Source: Massilia agri (GTDB taxonomy: Bacteria; Pseudomonadota; Gammaproteobacteria; Burkholderiales; Burkholderiaceae_D). From it: DNA of 64,000 nucleotides. The notes under the pieces were generated by a model, which was not told the origin of the DNA, ran no database searches, and saw only the letters and a list, made by a program, of their open reading frames with translations. Positions 9,539 through 18,262 of this stretch are shown piece by piece. Position numbers and translations under genes: made by a program. Positions within the stretch are counted from its first letter, which is position 1. Each line of letters begins with the position of its first letter. The DNA is taken from the NCBI RefSeq assembly GCF_024753255.1, contig NZ_JANUHA010000021.1:1-64000 (forward strand). Direction: 5' to 3'.

Positions 9539-9548
9539 CTTTCCTCGG

Positions 9549-10271
9549 TCAGAACTCATTGTCCTTCCGTTTGTCGCCTGTCATCGGCACAAAACCACAG
9601 TCTGAGTAGCGCTTGCACAGCATCTCGCGCATATCGTTGATTCCGTTCTTCTGAACGACCACGATGTTTTCGCAGTAACGCCGTAAACCGTCATGGTTCA
9701 GGTCGCTCTTCACTGTACAGTGCAGGCTCGGTGCAAGCGCACCCAGGTGGTGGTTACTGAACGATCTCAGGAAGACCTGGTTGAACTGTGCCCCAGCCGG
9801 CGTCGCCTCGAGCATGGCGATCATTCGTCTTCCATCGGCCGTGAGCTGCGGCTGATATTGGATGCCGTACCACTCCCTCAGGAAGCGCTGGGCACGGCCA
9901 ATCTCTTCGCGCTGCTCCCGGTTGCCCATGCGCGCCATCGACTTGATCTCGTCATCGCTCGCCTTGGGCGGTGTCGCATTGAAGCCAGGGGTCGGCGATG
10001 TCCCTTCCTGGGGAGCGACGACCTGCGCGTCCCGGGTCAGGTCCGTGCCGGCCGCCAGCTCCGTCATCCGCAGGGCGGAGTAATGGTGATTAATAATAAA
10101 GACGAGGTAGTTCTTTTCGAACTGAGCGGTCGCTCCCCTGCCTGGCCCCTCGGCATGCGCCACGCCCATGCCGGGCACGAGCAGGCTCAAGCCCAGTGCG
10201 AGACTACGGCCGAGCACACGAATGTTGCCGACACCGGAAGAACTAGTAATCTGCTTGGTTGCGGTTTCCAT
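9549..10271 (-). CDS. DUF305 family exported protein, long form
   Basis: A 240-residue protein with an N-terminal hydrophobic segment (ALGLSLLVPGMGVAHA) that looks like a signal peptide, followed by a four-helix DUF305-like region. The His-containing helices INHHYSALRMTELAAG and FSNHHLGALAPS hold the usual His-His pairs, as in ferritin-like DUF305 proteins often found beside copper genes. The biochemical role is unknown; metal binding in the periplasm is the usual guess. A C-terminal part with four Cys is an addition relative to short DUF305 proteins. The start at 10271 has GGAGC just upstream. It follows the PEP-CTERM gene by 29 bp on the same strand and probably shares its transcript. Confidence 0.75.
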   Translation of the reverse strand: METATKQITSSSGVGNIRVLGRSLALGLSLLVPGMGVAHAEGPGRGATAQFEKNYLVFIINHHYSALRMTELAAGTDLTRDAQVVAPQEGTSPTPGFNATPPKASDDEIKSMARMGNREQREEIGRAQRFLREWYGIQYQPQLTADGRRMIAMLEATPAGAQFNQVFLRSFSNHHLGALAPSLHCTVKSDLNHDGLRRYCENIVVVQKNGINDMREMLCKRYSDCGFVPMTGDKRKDNEF

Positions 10272-10300
10272 GTTTGCTCCTTTGAATGATTGAGAACAAC

Positions 10301-10969
10301 TCATTTGGACGACGTGAAGGCAGCGCATCGCCGGCGCCGTAAAGAGCAGGCTGCGACTCCTGCCCCCACTAGGAACATCGCGTATGACGATGGTTCCGGC
10401 ACTGCAAGGACAACATTGTTCGAAGTCGCCCAGTAGACATTTCCTTGTTCGCCAATCGTGCTCAGCGAGACCTCGGTCAAAGGCGCGGTCGACAGGAATC
10501 CGAGGAACGAGGTTGGCGACGATCCATCGAGCGTATAGCTCGCGATACTTGATCCATCCATTGCCGTGAGCTCGATCGTGCGCCCGGGTACATAGCTGCC
10601 ATAGGCATCGGTCGCAAAGAAGCTGCCGCCAAAGCCGAACACCCCAGGTGAAAACGCGTTGAAGCGCACGACATCCGCGGCAAGCGTCGGCGCCAGATAG
10701 ACGTCGCCTTCATTCATCACTGGGAAAAAGCCGCCGCCTGCTGGCCCCGCATTGATCCGATACCCGTGTGCACCTGCGGTACGCGAGAGCTGGGCTTCCA
10801 GTGCGGAGGCTGGAAGGTCGTCAAAGCGATCGGTCCCGGTCGCCGACACTGCCGAAAGGAACGACGCCTCGCTGGTGAAGATAGTGATGTCAGCACGTGC
10901 TGGCATCACGACTGACAATAGAAGCGCTGCCAGCAGAGCCGGCTTAGGCAATGCGTTATTGCTTTTCAT
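10301..10969 (-). CDS. PEP-CTERM sorting-domain protein
   Basis: A secreted protein of 222 aa. It has a signal peptide (residues about 9-26, ending MPARA), a central beta-rich domain containing TDRFDDLPA and GFGGSFFATDA, and a classic exosortase signal at the C-terminus. That signal is VPEPSSYAMFLVGAGVAA followed by a basic SLRRRR. Exosortase/archaeosortase processing anchors such proteins at the surface or in the extracellular matrix. The presence of the system points to an environmental Gram-negative such as Massilia. It precedes a DUF305 gene by 29 bp. A link to copper is suggested only by location. Confidence 0.85.
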   Translation of the reverse strand: MKSNNALPKPALLAALLLSVVMPARADITIFTSEASFLSAVSATGTDRFDDLPASALEAQLSRTAGAHGYRINAGPAGGGFFPVMNEGDVYLAPTLAADVVRFNAFSPGVFGFGGSFFATDAYGSYVPGRTIELTAMDGSSIASYTLDGSSPTSFLGFLSTAPLTEVSLSTIGEQGNVYWATSNNVVLAVPEPSSYAMFLVGAGVAACSLRRRRCAAFTSSK

Positions 10970-11130
10970 GTTCTACCTCATTGCTCAGTTGTTGATGCGA
11001 ACGCCACCGTGCCCGCGCGGATACGCGCGGACCTGCAGCTTCGTAATTAAGCTGAAACACCTTGCGGCCCTGCACCGCTTGGATAACTGCGACGCGAGGG
11101 CGAGACACAAGGATGGAACGGCCTGCTGAG

Positions 11131-11493
11131 CTAAAAACGCGGAGGCGGATCGACGACGGGAGGAATGAAACTGGAAAAGTCAGTCGGCAAGGAATGCGAC
11201 CGTTCGGGAGAACTAGAAGGTGCGCTCAGCGGCGCGAATGATGGAATCGGGGCGTAGGGGACGACGAAGTTCGAATAGCAGAGCGACTTCGATTTGCAAC
11301 AGCTTCCGTCGCTACTTTCTGCCGTGCCGGAGCGCATGTCCGGGCAATCATCTTTCTCAGCCTGGGAATCGAACTGCACTACCTGCAATTCCGCCTTCAA
11401 GTTGTGGCATGTGACAGCCGCGGTCGCATACCCATGGTACCCGACCATCAGACACAGCAAACACCAGGCGATTTTGCGGAAGATGGCAGTCAT
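11131..11493 (-). CDS. Small exported Cys-containing protein, 120 aa
   Basis: A signal-peptide-like N-terminus (IAWCLLCLMVGYHGYATA) is followed by a short mature chain with CHN, DDCPDMRSG and SCCKSKSLCYSNF and a Pro/Ser-rich tail ending VVDPPPRF. No known family is certain. It resembles in size and style the small secreted proteins found at the head of copper operons (CopL-like), of which this window has several. It stands between two DUF305-containing units on the minus strand. The function is unknown; periplasmic metal binding by the Cys residues is an inference. Confidence 0.6.
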   Translation of the reverse strand: MTAIFRKIAWCLLCLMVGYHGYATAAVTCHNLKAELQVVQFDSQAEKDDCPDMRSGTAESSDGSCCKSKSLCYSNFVVPYAPIPSFAPLSAPSSSPERSHSLPTDFSSFIPPVVDPPPRF

Positions 11494-11625
11494 GCAAAAA
11501 CTGTAGCATCAGCCTCGATGTACCGTTGTACGATACAGATCGGCAAACCATTTCTATGGAAATGCGTGAGGAAGCGAGCATTGCGGCGCCGCTGCGCATG
11601 CTCGCGGCGCCATGCCTGCAGCAGC

Positions 11626-12030
11626 TTACTTGCTTGACGCCTTGTGCTTCGCCAGCCACTGGTCGAGCTTCTTGATTTCCTTGGTCTGATCCGAAATGAC
11701 CTTCTTGGCCATTGCCTGCATCTGCGGATCCTTGCCATTCTTGAGCTGAGCCTTTGCCATGTCGATGCCGGCCTGGTGGTGCGAACGCATCATCATTGCG
11801 AAGTCATGATCGTGATCGCCGGTCATCTGCATGCTCGACATTTTCTGGTGCATGGCCTCCATCGACTGCATCATTTCGTGACCAGCCATGTCATGGTGCT
11901 GCCCCGCCTGGCCCGACGCGGCGCCGTGTTGCGCATGTTGCCCTGACTGCGCAAAGGAATTTGCGGACACACCAAAGACAAGTGCACATGCACCGGCCAT
12001 GAGAGCGATACGGGTTTGTACTGTCTTCAT
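11626..12030 (-). CDS. DUF305 family periplasmic protein
   Basis: A 134-residue protein with a signal peptide (cleavage after about SANSFA), a His-rich linker (HAQHGAASGQAGQHHDMAGHEM) and a single DUF305 domain. In that domain MTGDHDHDFAMMMRSHHQAG carries the family's D-x-D-F and HHQ motif. Such proteins are small helical, probably metal-binding, and common in copper clusters. The long row of Met and His residues supports Cu(I)/Cu(II) binding. It is transcribed divergently from the large copper operon that begins at 12274, so both promoters lie in 12031-12273. Confidence 0.85.
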   Translation of the reverse strand: MKTVQTRIALMAGACALVFGVSANSFAQSGQHAQHGAASGQAGQHHDMAGHEMMQSMEAMHQKMSSMQMTGDHDHDFAMMMRSHHQAGIDMAKAQLKNGKDPQMQAMAKKVISDQTKEIKKLDQWLAKHKASSK

Positions 12031-12273
12031 GCTCGTCTCCTTGAACTAATTGATCAGTGTGCGGCGCCGGCAAACGAACGCGGCACGTCCAGTGGGATTC
12101 TGGAAGGAGTCCGATGACACATGCTGTGCGCTAACGCACCCTGTCTGTACATCTCTGCAAGTTGGCCATGCCCGGCCCCCTCGACACGTCATTTCGCCGC
12201 TATTCCACGCCTGTGTTTAGTCAGCCTTAAGCCTGCGCCCGGCCAAAATTGTCGTGCTATACTCACGGCATCT

Positions 12274-12702
12274 ATGAACCGCTCGATCAAGACATTTCTG
12301 GTTTGGCTACTGTTGGCCGTGCTTCCGCTGCACGCGGTTGCGGCTAGCCGTATGTCGTGCGGACCGGTTCACCCGCAGTCCAGCCAGAACCTGATCGATG
12401 TTGGCTCACAATCCCACGAGCACATGGCCGATGCGCACGCCCATCACGGCGGCGAGCATGCAAGCCAGCCGGATGACACCTTGGCCGATGCCGATTCGGC
12501 AGACTCCAAGGCCGGAAAAAAGCCACACTCCACCTGCAGCGCCTGTTCCGCGTTCTGCCTGGGCGCCGTTGCGCCACCCTCCACCCATCTCGCGGTCCCG
12601 GCTTTCGATGGCTCCAATGACGTTATCGTCGCGCCTGCGGCCTTCGCCGTAGGCTTCATCCAGGACGGCCCCCAGCGCCCTCCCCGGCACCAATCCGCTT
12701 AA
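12274..12702 (+). CDS. CopL-like small exported protein, first gene of copper operon
   Basis: The start at 12274 (MNRSIKTFLVWLLLAVLPLHAVA) gives a clean signal peptide; the frame extends upstream but has no signal there. The mature part is His-rich (HEHMADAHAHHGGEH) and has a Cys cluster, CSACSAFCLG, near residue 95. Small secreted proteins of this type, called CopL or DUF2946-like, sit at the head of many copper operons and influence copper-inducible expression or bind metal. The exact family is not certain. It is followed by a periplasmic His-rich protein and the outer membrane/oxidase genes on the same strand. Confidence 0.65.
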   Translation: MNRSIKTFLVWLLLAVLPLHAVAASRMSCGPVHPQSSQNLIDVGSQSHEHMADAHAHHGGEHASQPDDTLADADSADSKAGKKPHSTCSACSAFCLGAVAPPSTHLAVPAFDGSNDVIVAPAAFAVGFIQDGPQRPPRHQSA

Positions 12703-12804
12703 TCGTAGGAAGAGCTGACCCGCTGTCCTCCAGCGCTGTCGTCATCGCTCTTGAGCACTCGCGCGTGCCTGTGCACGCCCTGTCACCGATTTCGAGGATT
12801 GACC

Positions 12805-13167
12805 ATGACCTCCAAGCTTTTGGCCGCCGTTGTCGGCGCCCTGCTGGCCCTGCCGATCTACGCGCAGGCCCAGCAATCCCGTCCGTCGGCAGACCCTGCC
12901 GACCCCACTGTGGCCGTGCCGCCGACCGTATACGAATCGGTCATCGCCAGACCTTCGCCGGGTCCGCAAGACGCCCAGACGACGCCTGACAAATCCTGGC
13001 GTGCCGCAAACGATGCGGTCGCCGGCGTGCCGGGCCACGCCGGACATGGTGCGCCTGCCAGTGAGCAGAACCACAACGGTCATGGTGCAGCGCCGGCTCC
13101 GACAACGCCCGTGGCGCCTGGAAAACCGGCCAATCCTGTGCCTGTCGACCACAGCAAACACCATTAA
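12805..13167 (+). CDS. Small exported His-rich protein
   Basis: A 120-residue product from the ATG at 12805, preceded by GAGGA, with a signal peptide ending at AQAQQ. The mature chain is Pro/Ala-rich with His motifs HAGHGAP, HNGHGAA and a terminal DHSKHH, suggesting binding of Cu or another metal in the periplasm. No domain is recognised. Its stop lies 12 bp before the TolC-like lipoprotein gene, so it is part of that operon. A frame-compatible upstream ATG exists but lacks a signal sequence. Confidence 0.65.
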   Translation: MTSKLLAAVVGALLALPIYAQAQQSRPSADPADPTVAVPPTVYESVIARPSPGPQDAQTTPDKSWRAANDAVAGVPGHAGHGAPASEQNHNGHGAAPAPTTPVAPGKPANPVPVDHSKHH

Positions 13168-13179
13168 GCCGAACACATA

Positions 13180-14598
13180 ATGACAACAAAGCTTTCTATT
13201 CCCACACTGCGCGCCGTCGCGGCAGGCGCCATGCTCGTCGCGTTGAGCGGTTGCGCCACGATTTCCAAGGACGGCGGCCTGGACGCAGTCTCATCCTTGA
13301 CCGCTGAACGCACCGGCCAGGACGTCCGCCTGCCCAAGACAAATGCCGATGGCGCGGCCATCCAGGACGAACTGAACCAGCTGCTGAAACAGCCGCTTTC
13401 CGCCGACAGCGCCGTCCGCATCGCCCTGCTCAACAACCGCGGCCTGCGGGCCTCGCTCGCCGAACTGGGTGTCGCCGAGGCCGACCTGGTGCAAGCGGGC
13501 CGCATGGCCAACCCTGGCTTCAGCTTCAGCCGCATGTCCGGTGGCGGCGAGACGGAGATCGAACGCAGCGTCATGTTCGATCTCGTCGGACTCGTGACCA
13601 TCCCGATCCGTCGCGATATCGAGTCGCGCCGCTTCGAGAGTGCCAAGCTGGTCGCGGCAACCGAAGCGGTCCGGCTCGCGGCAGACACGCGCAAGGCCTA
13701 CTTCAATGCCGTCGCGGCAGTGCAGTCGGCGCACTATGCGGCGCAAGTGCGTGAAGCGGCCGGCGCGAGTGCCGAACTGGCGCAGCGCATGGCAAAGGTC
13801 GGGAACCTGAGCGCCCTCGACCAGGCGCGCGAACAGGCATTCTCGAGCGAAGCCTCGACCCAGCTGGCACGTGCACGACACAGTGCGACGGCCGCGCGCG
13901 AGCAGCTTGCCCGGCTGATGGGTGTGTGGGGAGAAAACACGGCATTCCAGCTTCCGGACAAGCTGCCCGAGCTGCCGGCGGTTCCGCGAGAGGCAGGCAA
14001 TATCGAGTCGCTCGCGATGCAGCAGCGCCTCGATGTGCGCCTGGCAAAGCTCGGCACCGAGTCGACTGCGCGCGCATTGGGCCTGACGAAGGCAACCGGC
14101 GTCATCAACGTCCTCGACGCGGGATACGTCAACTCGAGCAAGTCCGGCGCACCCCGGGAAAACGGATACGAGATCGAACTCGCCCTGCCGATCTTCGACT
14201 GGGGAGGCGCACGTGTGGCGAAGGCCGAGGCGCTCTACATGCAATCGGTGCACCGCACGGCCGACACCGCCATCAATGCCCGCTCGCAGGTCCGCGAAGC
14301 GTACTCCGCCTACCGGACCACCTACGACGTCGCCAGGCAGCATCGGGACGAGCTGGTACCACTGCGGAAGAAAATCTCCGAAGAGAGCCTGCTTCGCTAC
14401 AACGGCATGCTCATGAGCGTGTTCGAATTGCTGGCCGACGCACGCGCACAGATCGCGGGCGTGAATGCGGCCATCGACGCGCAGCGCGAATTCTGGATCG
14501 CCGAAACGGATCTGCAGGCCGCCATCAGCGGCAGCGGCGGTTCGTCGATCTCCATGGCTTCAACCGCCGCGCCCGCCGAAGGTGCGGCGGAACACTAA
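13180..14598 (+). CDS. TolC-family outer membrane lipoprotein
   Basis: An outer membrane factor of 472 aa with a lipoprotein signal (LSGC, Cys25). Two long helical repeats typical of the family follow, including LLNNRGLRASLAELGVAEADL near residue 85 and LPIFDWGGARVAKAEALY near 340. In this family three copies form a channel through the outer membrane for a periplasmic adaptor and pump. Here no adaptor or RND gene accompanies it. The next gene is a multicopper oxidase, as in a recurrent Burkholderiales copper cluster. It may export copper or oxidised products, or lend its channel to Cus, but neither is shown by the sequence. Confidence 0.85.
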   Translation: MTTKLSIPTLRAVAAGAMLVALSGCATISKDGGLDAVSSLTAERTGQDVRLPKTNADGAAIQDELNQLLKQPLSADSAVRIALLNNRGLRASLAELGVAEADLVQAGRMANPGFSFSRMSGGGETEIERSVMFDLVGLVTIPIRRDIESRRFESAKLVAATEAVRLAADTRKAYFNAVAAVQSAHYAAQVREAAGASAELAQRMAKVGNLSALDQAREQAFSSEASTQLARARHSATAAREQLARLMGVWGENTAFQLPDKLPELPAVPREAGNIESLAMQQRLDVRLAKLGTESTARALGLTKATGVINVLDAGYVNSSKSGAPRENGYEIELALPIFDWGGARVAKAEALYMQSVHRTADTAINARSQVREAYSAYRTTYDVARQHRDELVPLRKKISEESLLRYNGMLMSVFELLADARAQIAGVNAAIDAQREFWIAETDLQAAISGSGGSSISMASTAAPAEGAAEH

Positions 14599-14616
14599 AC
14601 AAGGAATGAATCAGCA

Positions 14617-16011
14617 ATGAGTTCTCGTCGAGATTTCTTCACTGGCGCAGCCGCCCTGGTCGGCGCCGGACTGGTGAGCCGCGCCGGCGCGGCCACCCTC
14701 CCCGAAGCCCCGATCATGACCAGCGCGGCCACCCAGCCGCCGCCACCGCCGCCGAACGGCCGGCCGTACAATCCGGTCGTCACCCTGAACGGCTGGTCGC
14801 TGCCCTGGCGCATGAACAACGGCGTCAAGGAGTTCCACCTGATCGCCGAACCGGTGGTGCGCGAGATCGCGCCTGGCATGAAGGCGAACCTGTGGGGCTA
14901 CAACGGCCAGAGCCCGGGGCCGACCATCGAGGTGGTGGAAGGCGACCGGGTGCGCATCTTCGTCACCAACAAACTGCCGGAGCACACCAGCATCCATTGG
15001 CACGGCCAGCGCCTGCCGAACGGCATGGACGGCGTCACGGGTCTGAACCAGCCGGGCATCCAGCCGGGTAAGACCTTCGTCTACGAGTTCGTCGCTCGCC
15101 GCCCGGGTACCTTCATGTACCACCCGCATGCCGACGAGATGGTGCAGATGGCGATGGGCATGATGGGCTTCTGGGTCACCCACCCGAAGAACCCGGCCCA
15201 TCACAAGGTCGACCGCGATTTCGTGTTCCTGCTGAACGCCTACGACATCGAGCCGGGCAGCTACACGCCGCGCGTCAACGAGATGCTCGACTTTAACATC
15301 TGGACCTTCAACAGCCGCGCCTTCCCGGGCATCGACACGATGAACGTACGCCAGGGCGACCGTGTGCGCATCCGCGCCGGCAACCTGACGATGACGAACC
15401 ACCCGATCCACCTGCACGGGCACGAATTCGAGGTGACCGGCACCGACGGCGGCTGGACCCGGCCGGAGTCGCGTTGGCCAGAAGTCACCACCGACGTCGC
15501 CGTGGGCCAGATGCGCGCCATCGAGTTCATCGCGGACGAGCCTGGCGACTGGGCCTTCCACTGCCACAAGTCGCACCACACCATGAATGCGATGGGCCAC
15601 GACGTCCCGACCCTGATCGGCGTCGACCACCGTGGGGTCGCCGAGAAGATCACGAAGCTCGTGCCCGATTACATGGTCATGGGCGAGAAAGGCGGCTCGA
15701 TGGGCGACATGGAGATGCCGCTCCCGGAAAATACCCTGCCGATGATGACCGGCCAGGGCCCTTTCGGCGGCGTCGAGATGGGCGGCATGTTCACCGTGCT
15801 GAAGGTACGCAAGGACCAGAAGCCGGGCGACTACAAGGATCCGGGCTGGTACAAGCATCCGGCCGGCACCGTTGCCTACGAATGGAAGGGCGAGGCCCCG
15901 GCAGCAGTGCGCAGCCAGAGCGCCGGCGGTCAGGCGATGCCGGCTGCGAAGAAGACACCCGATGTGGAAGTCACCGTGCGCAAGCCGACGGGCCACAAGG
16001 GCCATCACTAA
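14617..16011 (+). CDS. Multicopper oxidase, Tat-exported
   Basis: A periplasmic copper oxidase (464 aa) expected to oxidise Cu(I) to the less toxic Cu(II). It has a Tat signal, SSRRDFFTGAAALVGAG. The four copper-binding motifs are HWHG (127-130), YHPHADE (168-174), HPIHLHGHEF and, near the type 1 site, HCHKSHHTMNAM. The protein is shorter than classical CopA and has a Met-rich stretch, GGSMGDMEMPLPENTLPMM, after the last copper motif. This form is typical of the oxidase that follows a TolC-like lipoprotein in Burkholderiales. It starts 18 bp after that gene and precedes a DUF411 protein. Confidence 0.92.
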   Translation: MSSRRDFFTGAAALVGAGLVSRAGAATLPEAPIMTSAATQPPPPPPNGRPYNPVVTLNGWSLPWRMNNGVKEFHLIAEPVVREIAPGMKANLWGYNGQSPGPTIEVVEGDRVRIFVTNKLPEHTSIHWHGQRLPNGMDGVTGLNQPGIQPGKTFVYEFVARRPGTFMYHPHADEMVQMAMGMMGFWVTHPKNPAHHKVDRDFVFLLNAYDIEPGSYTPRVNEMLDFNIWTFNSRAFPGIDTMNVRQGDRVRIRAGNLTMTNHPIHLHGHEFEVTGTDGGWTRPESRWPEVTTDVAVGQMRAIEFIADEPGDWAFHCHKSHHTMNAMGHDVPTLIGVDHRGVAEKITKLVPDYMVMGEKGGSMGDMEMPLPENTLPMMTGQGPFGGVEMGGMFTVLKVRKDQKPGDYKDPGWYKHPAGTVAYEWKGEAPAAVRSQSAGGQAMPAAKKTPDVEVTVRKPTGHKGHH

Positions 16012-16034
16012 TCGTAACGGGAAAGGACGAACTC

Positions 16035-16478
16035 ATGATCCGACGACTAGCAAGCAAAACAGCACTCGCCGCCGCCTTGTGCGCTCCGGTGCTCGCAATG
16101 GCGGCCGCACCGGTCATCGACGTCTTCAAGAGCGCCTCGTGCGGGTGCTGCACCGCCTGGGTGGAGCACCTGAAATCGAATGGCTTCAAGACCAGGGTGG
16201 TCAACGTCGACAACCCTTCGGACTACCGCGAACGCGGTGGAATCCCGAACGAACTCGGCTCCTGCCATACCGGAATGGTGGGCGGCTACGCCATCGAGGG
16301 CCACATTCCGGCGAGCGACATCAAGCGCCTGCTTGCCGAGAAGCCCAAAGCGAAAGGACTGGCCGTTCCGGCGATGCCGCTCGGCTCACCGGGCATGGAA
16401 GGCCCGCGCAAGGATCCGTTCGACGTCCTGCTGGTACAGGTCAACGGCAGCACCAAAGTATTCAAGCACTACAACTGA
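16035..16478 (+). CDS. DUF411 periplasmic metal-binding protein
   Basis: A 147-residue protein with a signal peptide (ALCAPVLAMA). The DUF411 signature is KSASCGCCTAWVEHLKSNGF (a CxCC cluster), and GSCHTGMVGGYAIEGHIPA, containing Cys and His, follows. DUF411 proteins such as CopG-like factors bind copper or other metals in the periplasm, and some are redox-active. The start at 16035 has AAGGA just upstream; the same frame is open further upstream but inside the oxidase gene. It lies 23 bp after the oxidase and before a CusF-like gene. Confidence 0.88.
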   Translation: MIRRLASKTALAAALCAPVLAMAAAPVIDVFKSASCGCCTAWVEHLKSNGFKTRVVNVDNPSDYRERGGIPNELGSCHTGMVGGYAIEGHIPASDIKRLLAEKPKAKGLAVPAMPLGSPGMEGPRKDPFDVLLVQVNGSTKVFKHYN

Positions 16479-16510
16479 ACGCTATTTCTTCACCAACGAA
16501 AGGAATGAAC

Positions 16511-16867
16511 ATGAACGCATTTTCGAAACTGACTCTTGCTATCACCCTGGCCGCCGCAGCTTCCGTTGCCGCCGCCCAGAACGGCGCCCACAGCGGCCAT
16601 GGCGCTCATGACGCACATGCTGGCCATGCGGCACCGGCGACGGCCGAACTCACCGAAGGCGAAGTCAAGAAGATCGACAAGGAGGCAGGCAAGATCACGC
16701 TGCGCCATGGCGAACTGAAGAACCTGAACATGTCCGCCATGACGATGGTGTTCCGCGTCAAGGATCCGGCCATGCTTGACCAGGTGAAGGCGGGCGACAA
16801 GGTCAAGTTCGCAGCCGACCGCGTCAACGGTGCAGTCACGATCGTCCAGCTCCAGGCTGCCAAGTAA
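16511..16867 (+). CDS. CusF-like periplasmic copper chaperone
   Basis: A 118-residue protein with a signal peptide ending SVAAAQ, a His-rich spacer (HSGHGAHDAHAGHA) and a CusF/CopK-type beta-barrel. The sequence ITLRHGELKNLNMSAMTMVF holds the His and the two Met residues that coordinate Cu(I) in CusF. The usual cation-pi Trp of CusF (W in WPAMTM) is replaced here by Ser in MSAMTM, so binding may differ. The start at 16511 is preferred over 16505 because AAAGGA ends at 16503. It lies between the DUF411 gene and copC. Confidence 0.82.
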   Translation: MNAFSKLTLAITLAAAASVAAAQNGAHSGHGAHDAHAGHAAPATAELTEGEVKKIDKEAGKITLRHGELKNLNMSAMTMVFRVKDPAMLDQVKAGDKVKFAADRVNGAVTIVQLQAAK

Positions 16868-16931
16868 GCAGCATCCGCGAACCAGGGCTCGATACGCCTG
16901 ATCGCGTTTTTCGAGCCTTCCAGGAGATAGC

Positions 16932-17297
16932 ATGAAAACCAAATCCTTCTTTGCAGCGGCAGTAGCAGTTCTCGGACTGGTGGCCACTTCCGCGGCATCC
17001 GCTCACGCCAAACTCGAGTCTTCTGCGCCACTGGCCAATGCAGTTGTGAGTCCGGCGCCTTCGCAGGTTCGCCTCCAGTTCAGCGAGCAGCTTGAGCTGC
17101 CGTTCAGCAAGGTCAAACTGATCGACGAGAAAGGTGCCGTCGTCGAGCCAAGCAAGACCGCCCTGGACGATGCCAATCCCAAGGTGTTGGTGGCGACGGT
17201 TCCGACCCTGCATTCCGGGGCCTGGCGTGTCCAATGGTCCACCGTCACCCGGGACGGCCACAAGGTCAAAGGCCAGTTCGACTTTCGGGTAAAGTGA
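16932..17297 (+). CDS. copC: CopC copper-binding periplasmic protein
   Basis: The 121-residue product has a signal peptide cut before HAKLESSAP, so the mature N-terminus begins with the conserved copper-binding His. The beta-sandwich motifs NAVVSPAPSQVRLQFSE and VQWSTVTRDGHKVKGQF, with a second conserved His in DGH, follow. CopC binds Cu(II) tightly and is thought to hand copper to CopD. The next gene starts one base after the stop, and the product is a CopD, so the two are translationally linked. Confidence 0.93.
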   Translation: MKTKSFFAAAVAVLGLVATSAASAHAKLESSAPLANAVVSPAPSQVRLQFSEQLELPFSKVKLIDEKGAVVEPSKTALDDANPKVLVATVPTLHSGAWRVQWSTVTRDGHKVKGQFDFRVK

Positions 17298-17298
17298 C

Positions 17299-18237
17299 AT
17301 GGAGTCCGACCTCACACTGGCTCAACGCTTCGTCACGGTCGTCCTGAACCTGTCGCTGGCCATCCTTGTCGGCGCCAGCGCAGCCCATGTCTGGCTGCGC
17401 AGCGCACGGTCGGCATGGGGAATCGGCCTGGTCCCGCGCTTGCGCAAGGTCTTGGTCTTCGCCGTCGCGGCGGCAGCGATGGCGTATGTCGCAGTGCTGT
17501 GGCTCGAAGCGGCATCGATGGCGGAGGTACCGGTAAGCGAGGCCTTCCCTGCAGTGCGGTCCGTTATCACCGCCACTCATTACGGCCTCGCCTGGATGAT
17601 CGGCGCAGCAGCGCTGCTGGTCGTCTCCTTCACCCTTCGCACACGCAATGGTGTCCGGCCGAGTGCTGCAGCGCCGCTCATCCGTGCAGCGGCGCTCGGC
17701 GTACTGCTATATGCCCGCAGTATGGTGAGCCACGCCGGCGCCGCAGGTGATTTCACCTGGTCTGTGCTGGTCGACTGGGTCCATCTTGTCCTAGTCAGCC
17801 TTTGGGTAGGCGAAGTCATCGTCGCCGGCCTGGTCACGCTGCGCTCCCCGCCTGAATGGGAGTCGAAGAACCGGGGCGAATGCGCCCGCTTCATCACATC
17901 GCTGTCGACATCGGCCACTGTCGCCCTGGTCGGCATCTTCATCACGGGTGTCCTGAGCGCCTGGCGCGGGCTGGGAAGCTTCGAGAACGTCCTCGGCAAT
18001 CCATACGGAACGACCCTGCTCATCAAGGTCGGACTGGTGCTGTGCGCAGCCGCGCTGGGTGGCCTGAACCGGTTCGTCGTGATGCCGAAGCTGCTGGCAC
18101 AACTGCGCAAACCGAAGCCGGAAGGCGGGGCCAATGGGAAGTTCGCCCTGATCCTTCAGCTCGAAGCTGTCATCCTGGTGGCCGTGCTCATCGCAGCTGC
18201 CGTCCTGAGTTCCACCTCACCGCCAACGGCGTCGTGA
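17299..18237 (+). CDS. copD: CopD inner-membrane copper protein
   Basis: A polytopic membrane protein of 312 aa with about eight hydrophobic helices and the CopD-family stretch SMVSHAGAAGDFTWSVLVDWVHLVLVSLWVGEV (given by position: about residues 140-172), with the conserved His residues. CopD probably moves copper across the inner membrane with CopC. The direction is debated in the literature, with import for metalloenzyme loading most often proposed. The start lies one base beyond copC. Confidence 0.92.
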   Translation: MESDLTLAQRFVTVVLNLSLAILVGASAAHVWLRSARSAWGIGLVPRLRKVLVFAVAAAAMAYVAVLWLEAASMAEVPVSEAFPAVRSVITATHYGLAWMIGAAALLVVSFTLRTRNGVRPSAAAPLIRAAALGVLLYARSMVSHAGAAGDFTWSVLVDWVHLVLVSLWVGEVIVAGLVTLRSPPEWESKNRGECARFITSLSTSATVALVGIFITGVLSAWRGLGSFENVLGNPYGTTLLIKVGLVLCAAALGGLNRFVVMPKLLAQLRKPKPEGGANGKFALILQLEAVILVAVLIAAAVLSSTSPPTAS

Positions 18238-18262
18238 GCACTTCTTCGTCCAAGGGATAATA

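Noticed and set aside
14611..16008. Minus-strand frame of 465 codons
   Set aside because: Antisense to the multicopper oxidase with all four copper motifs.
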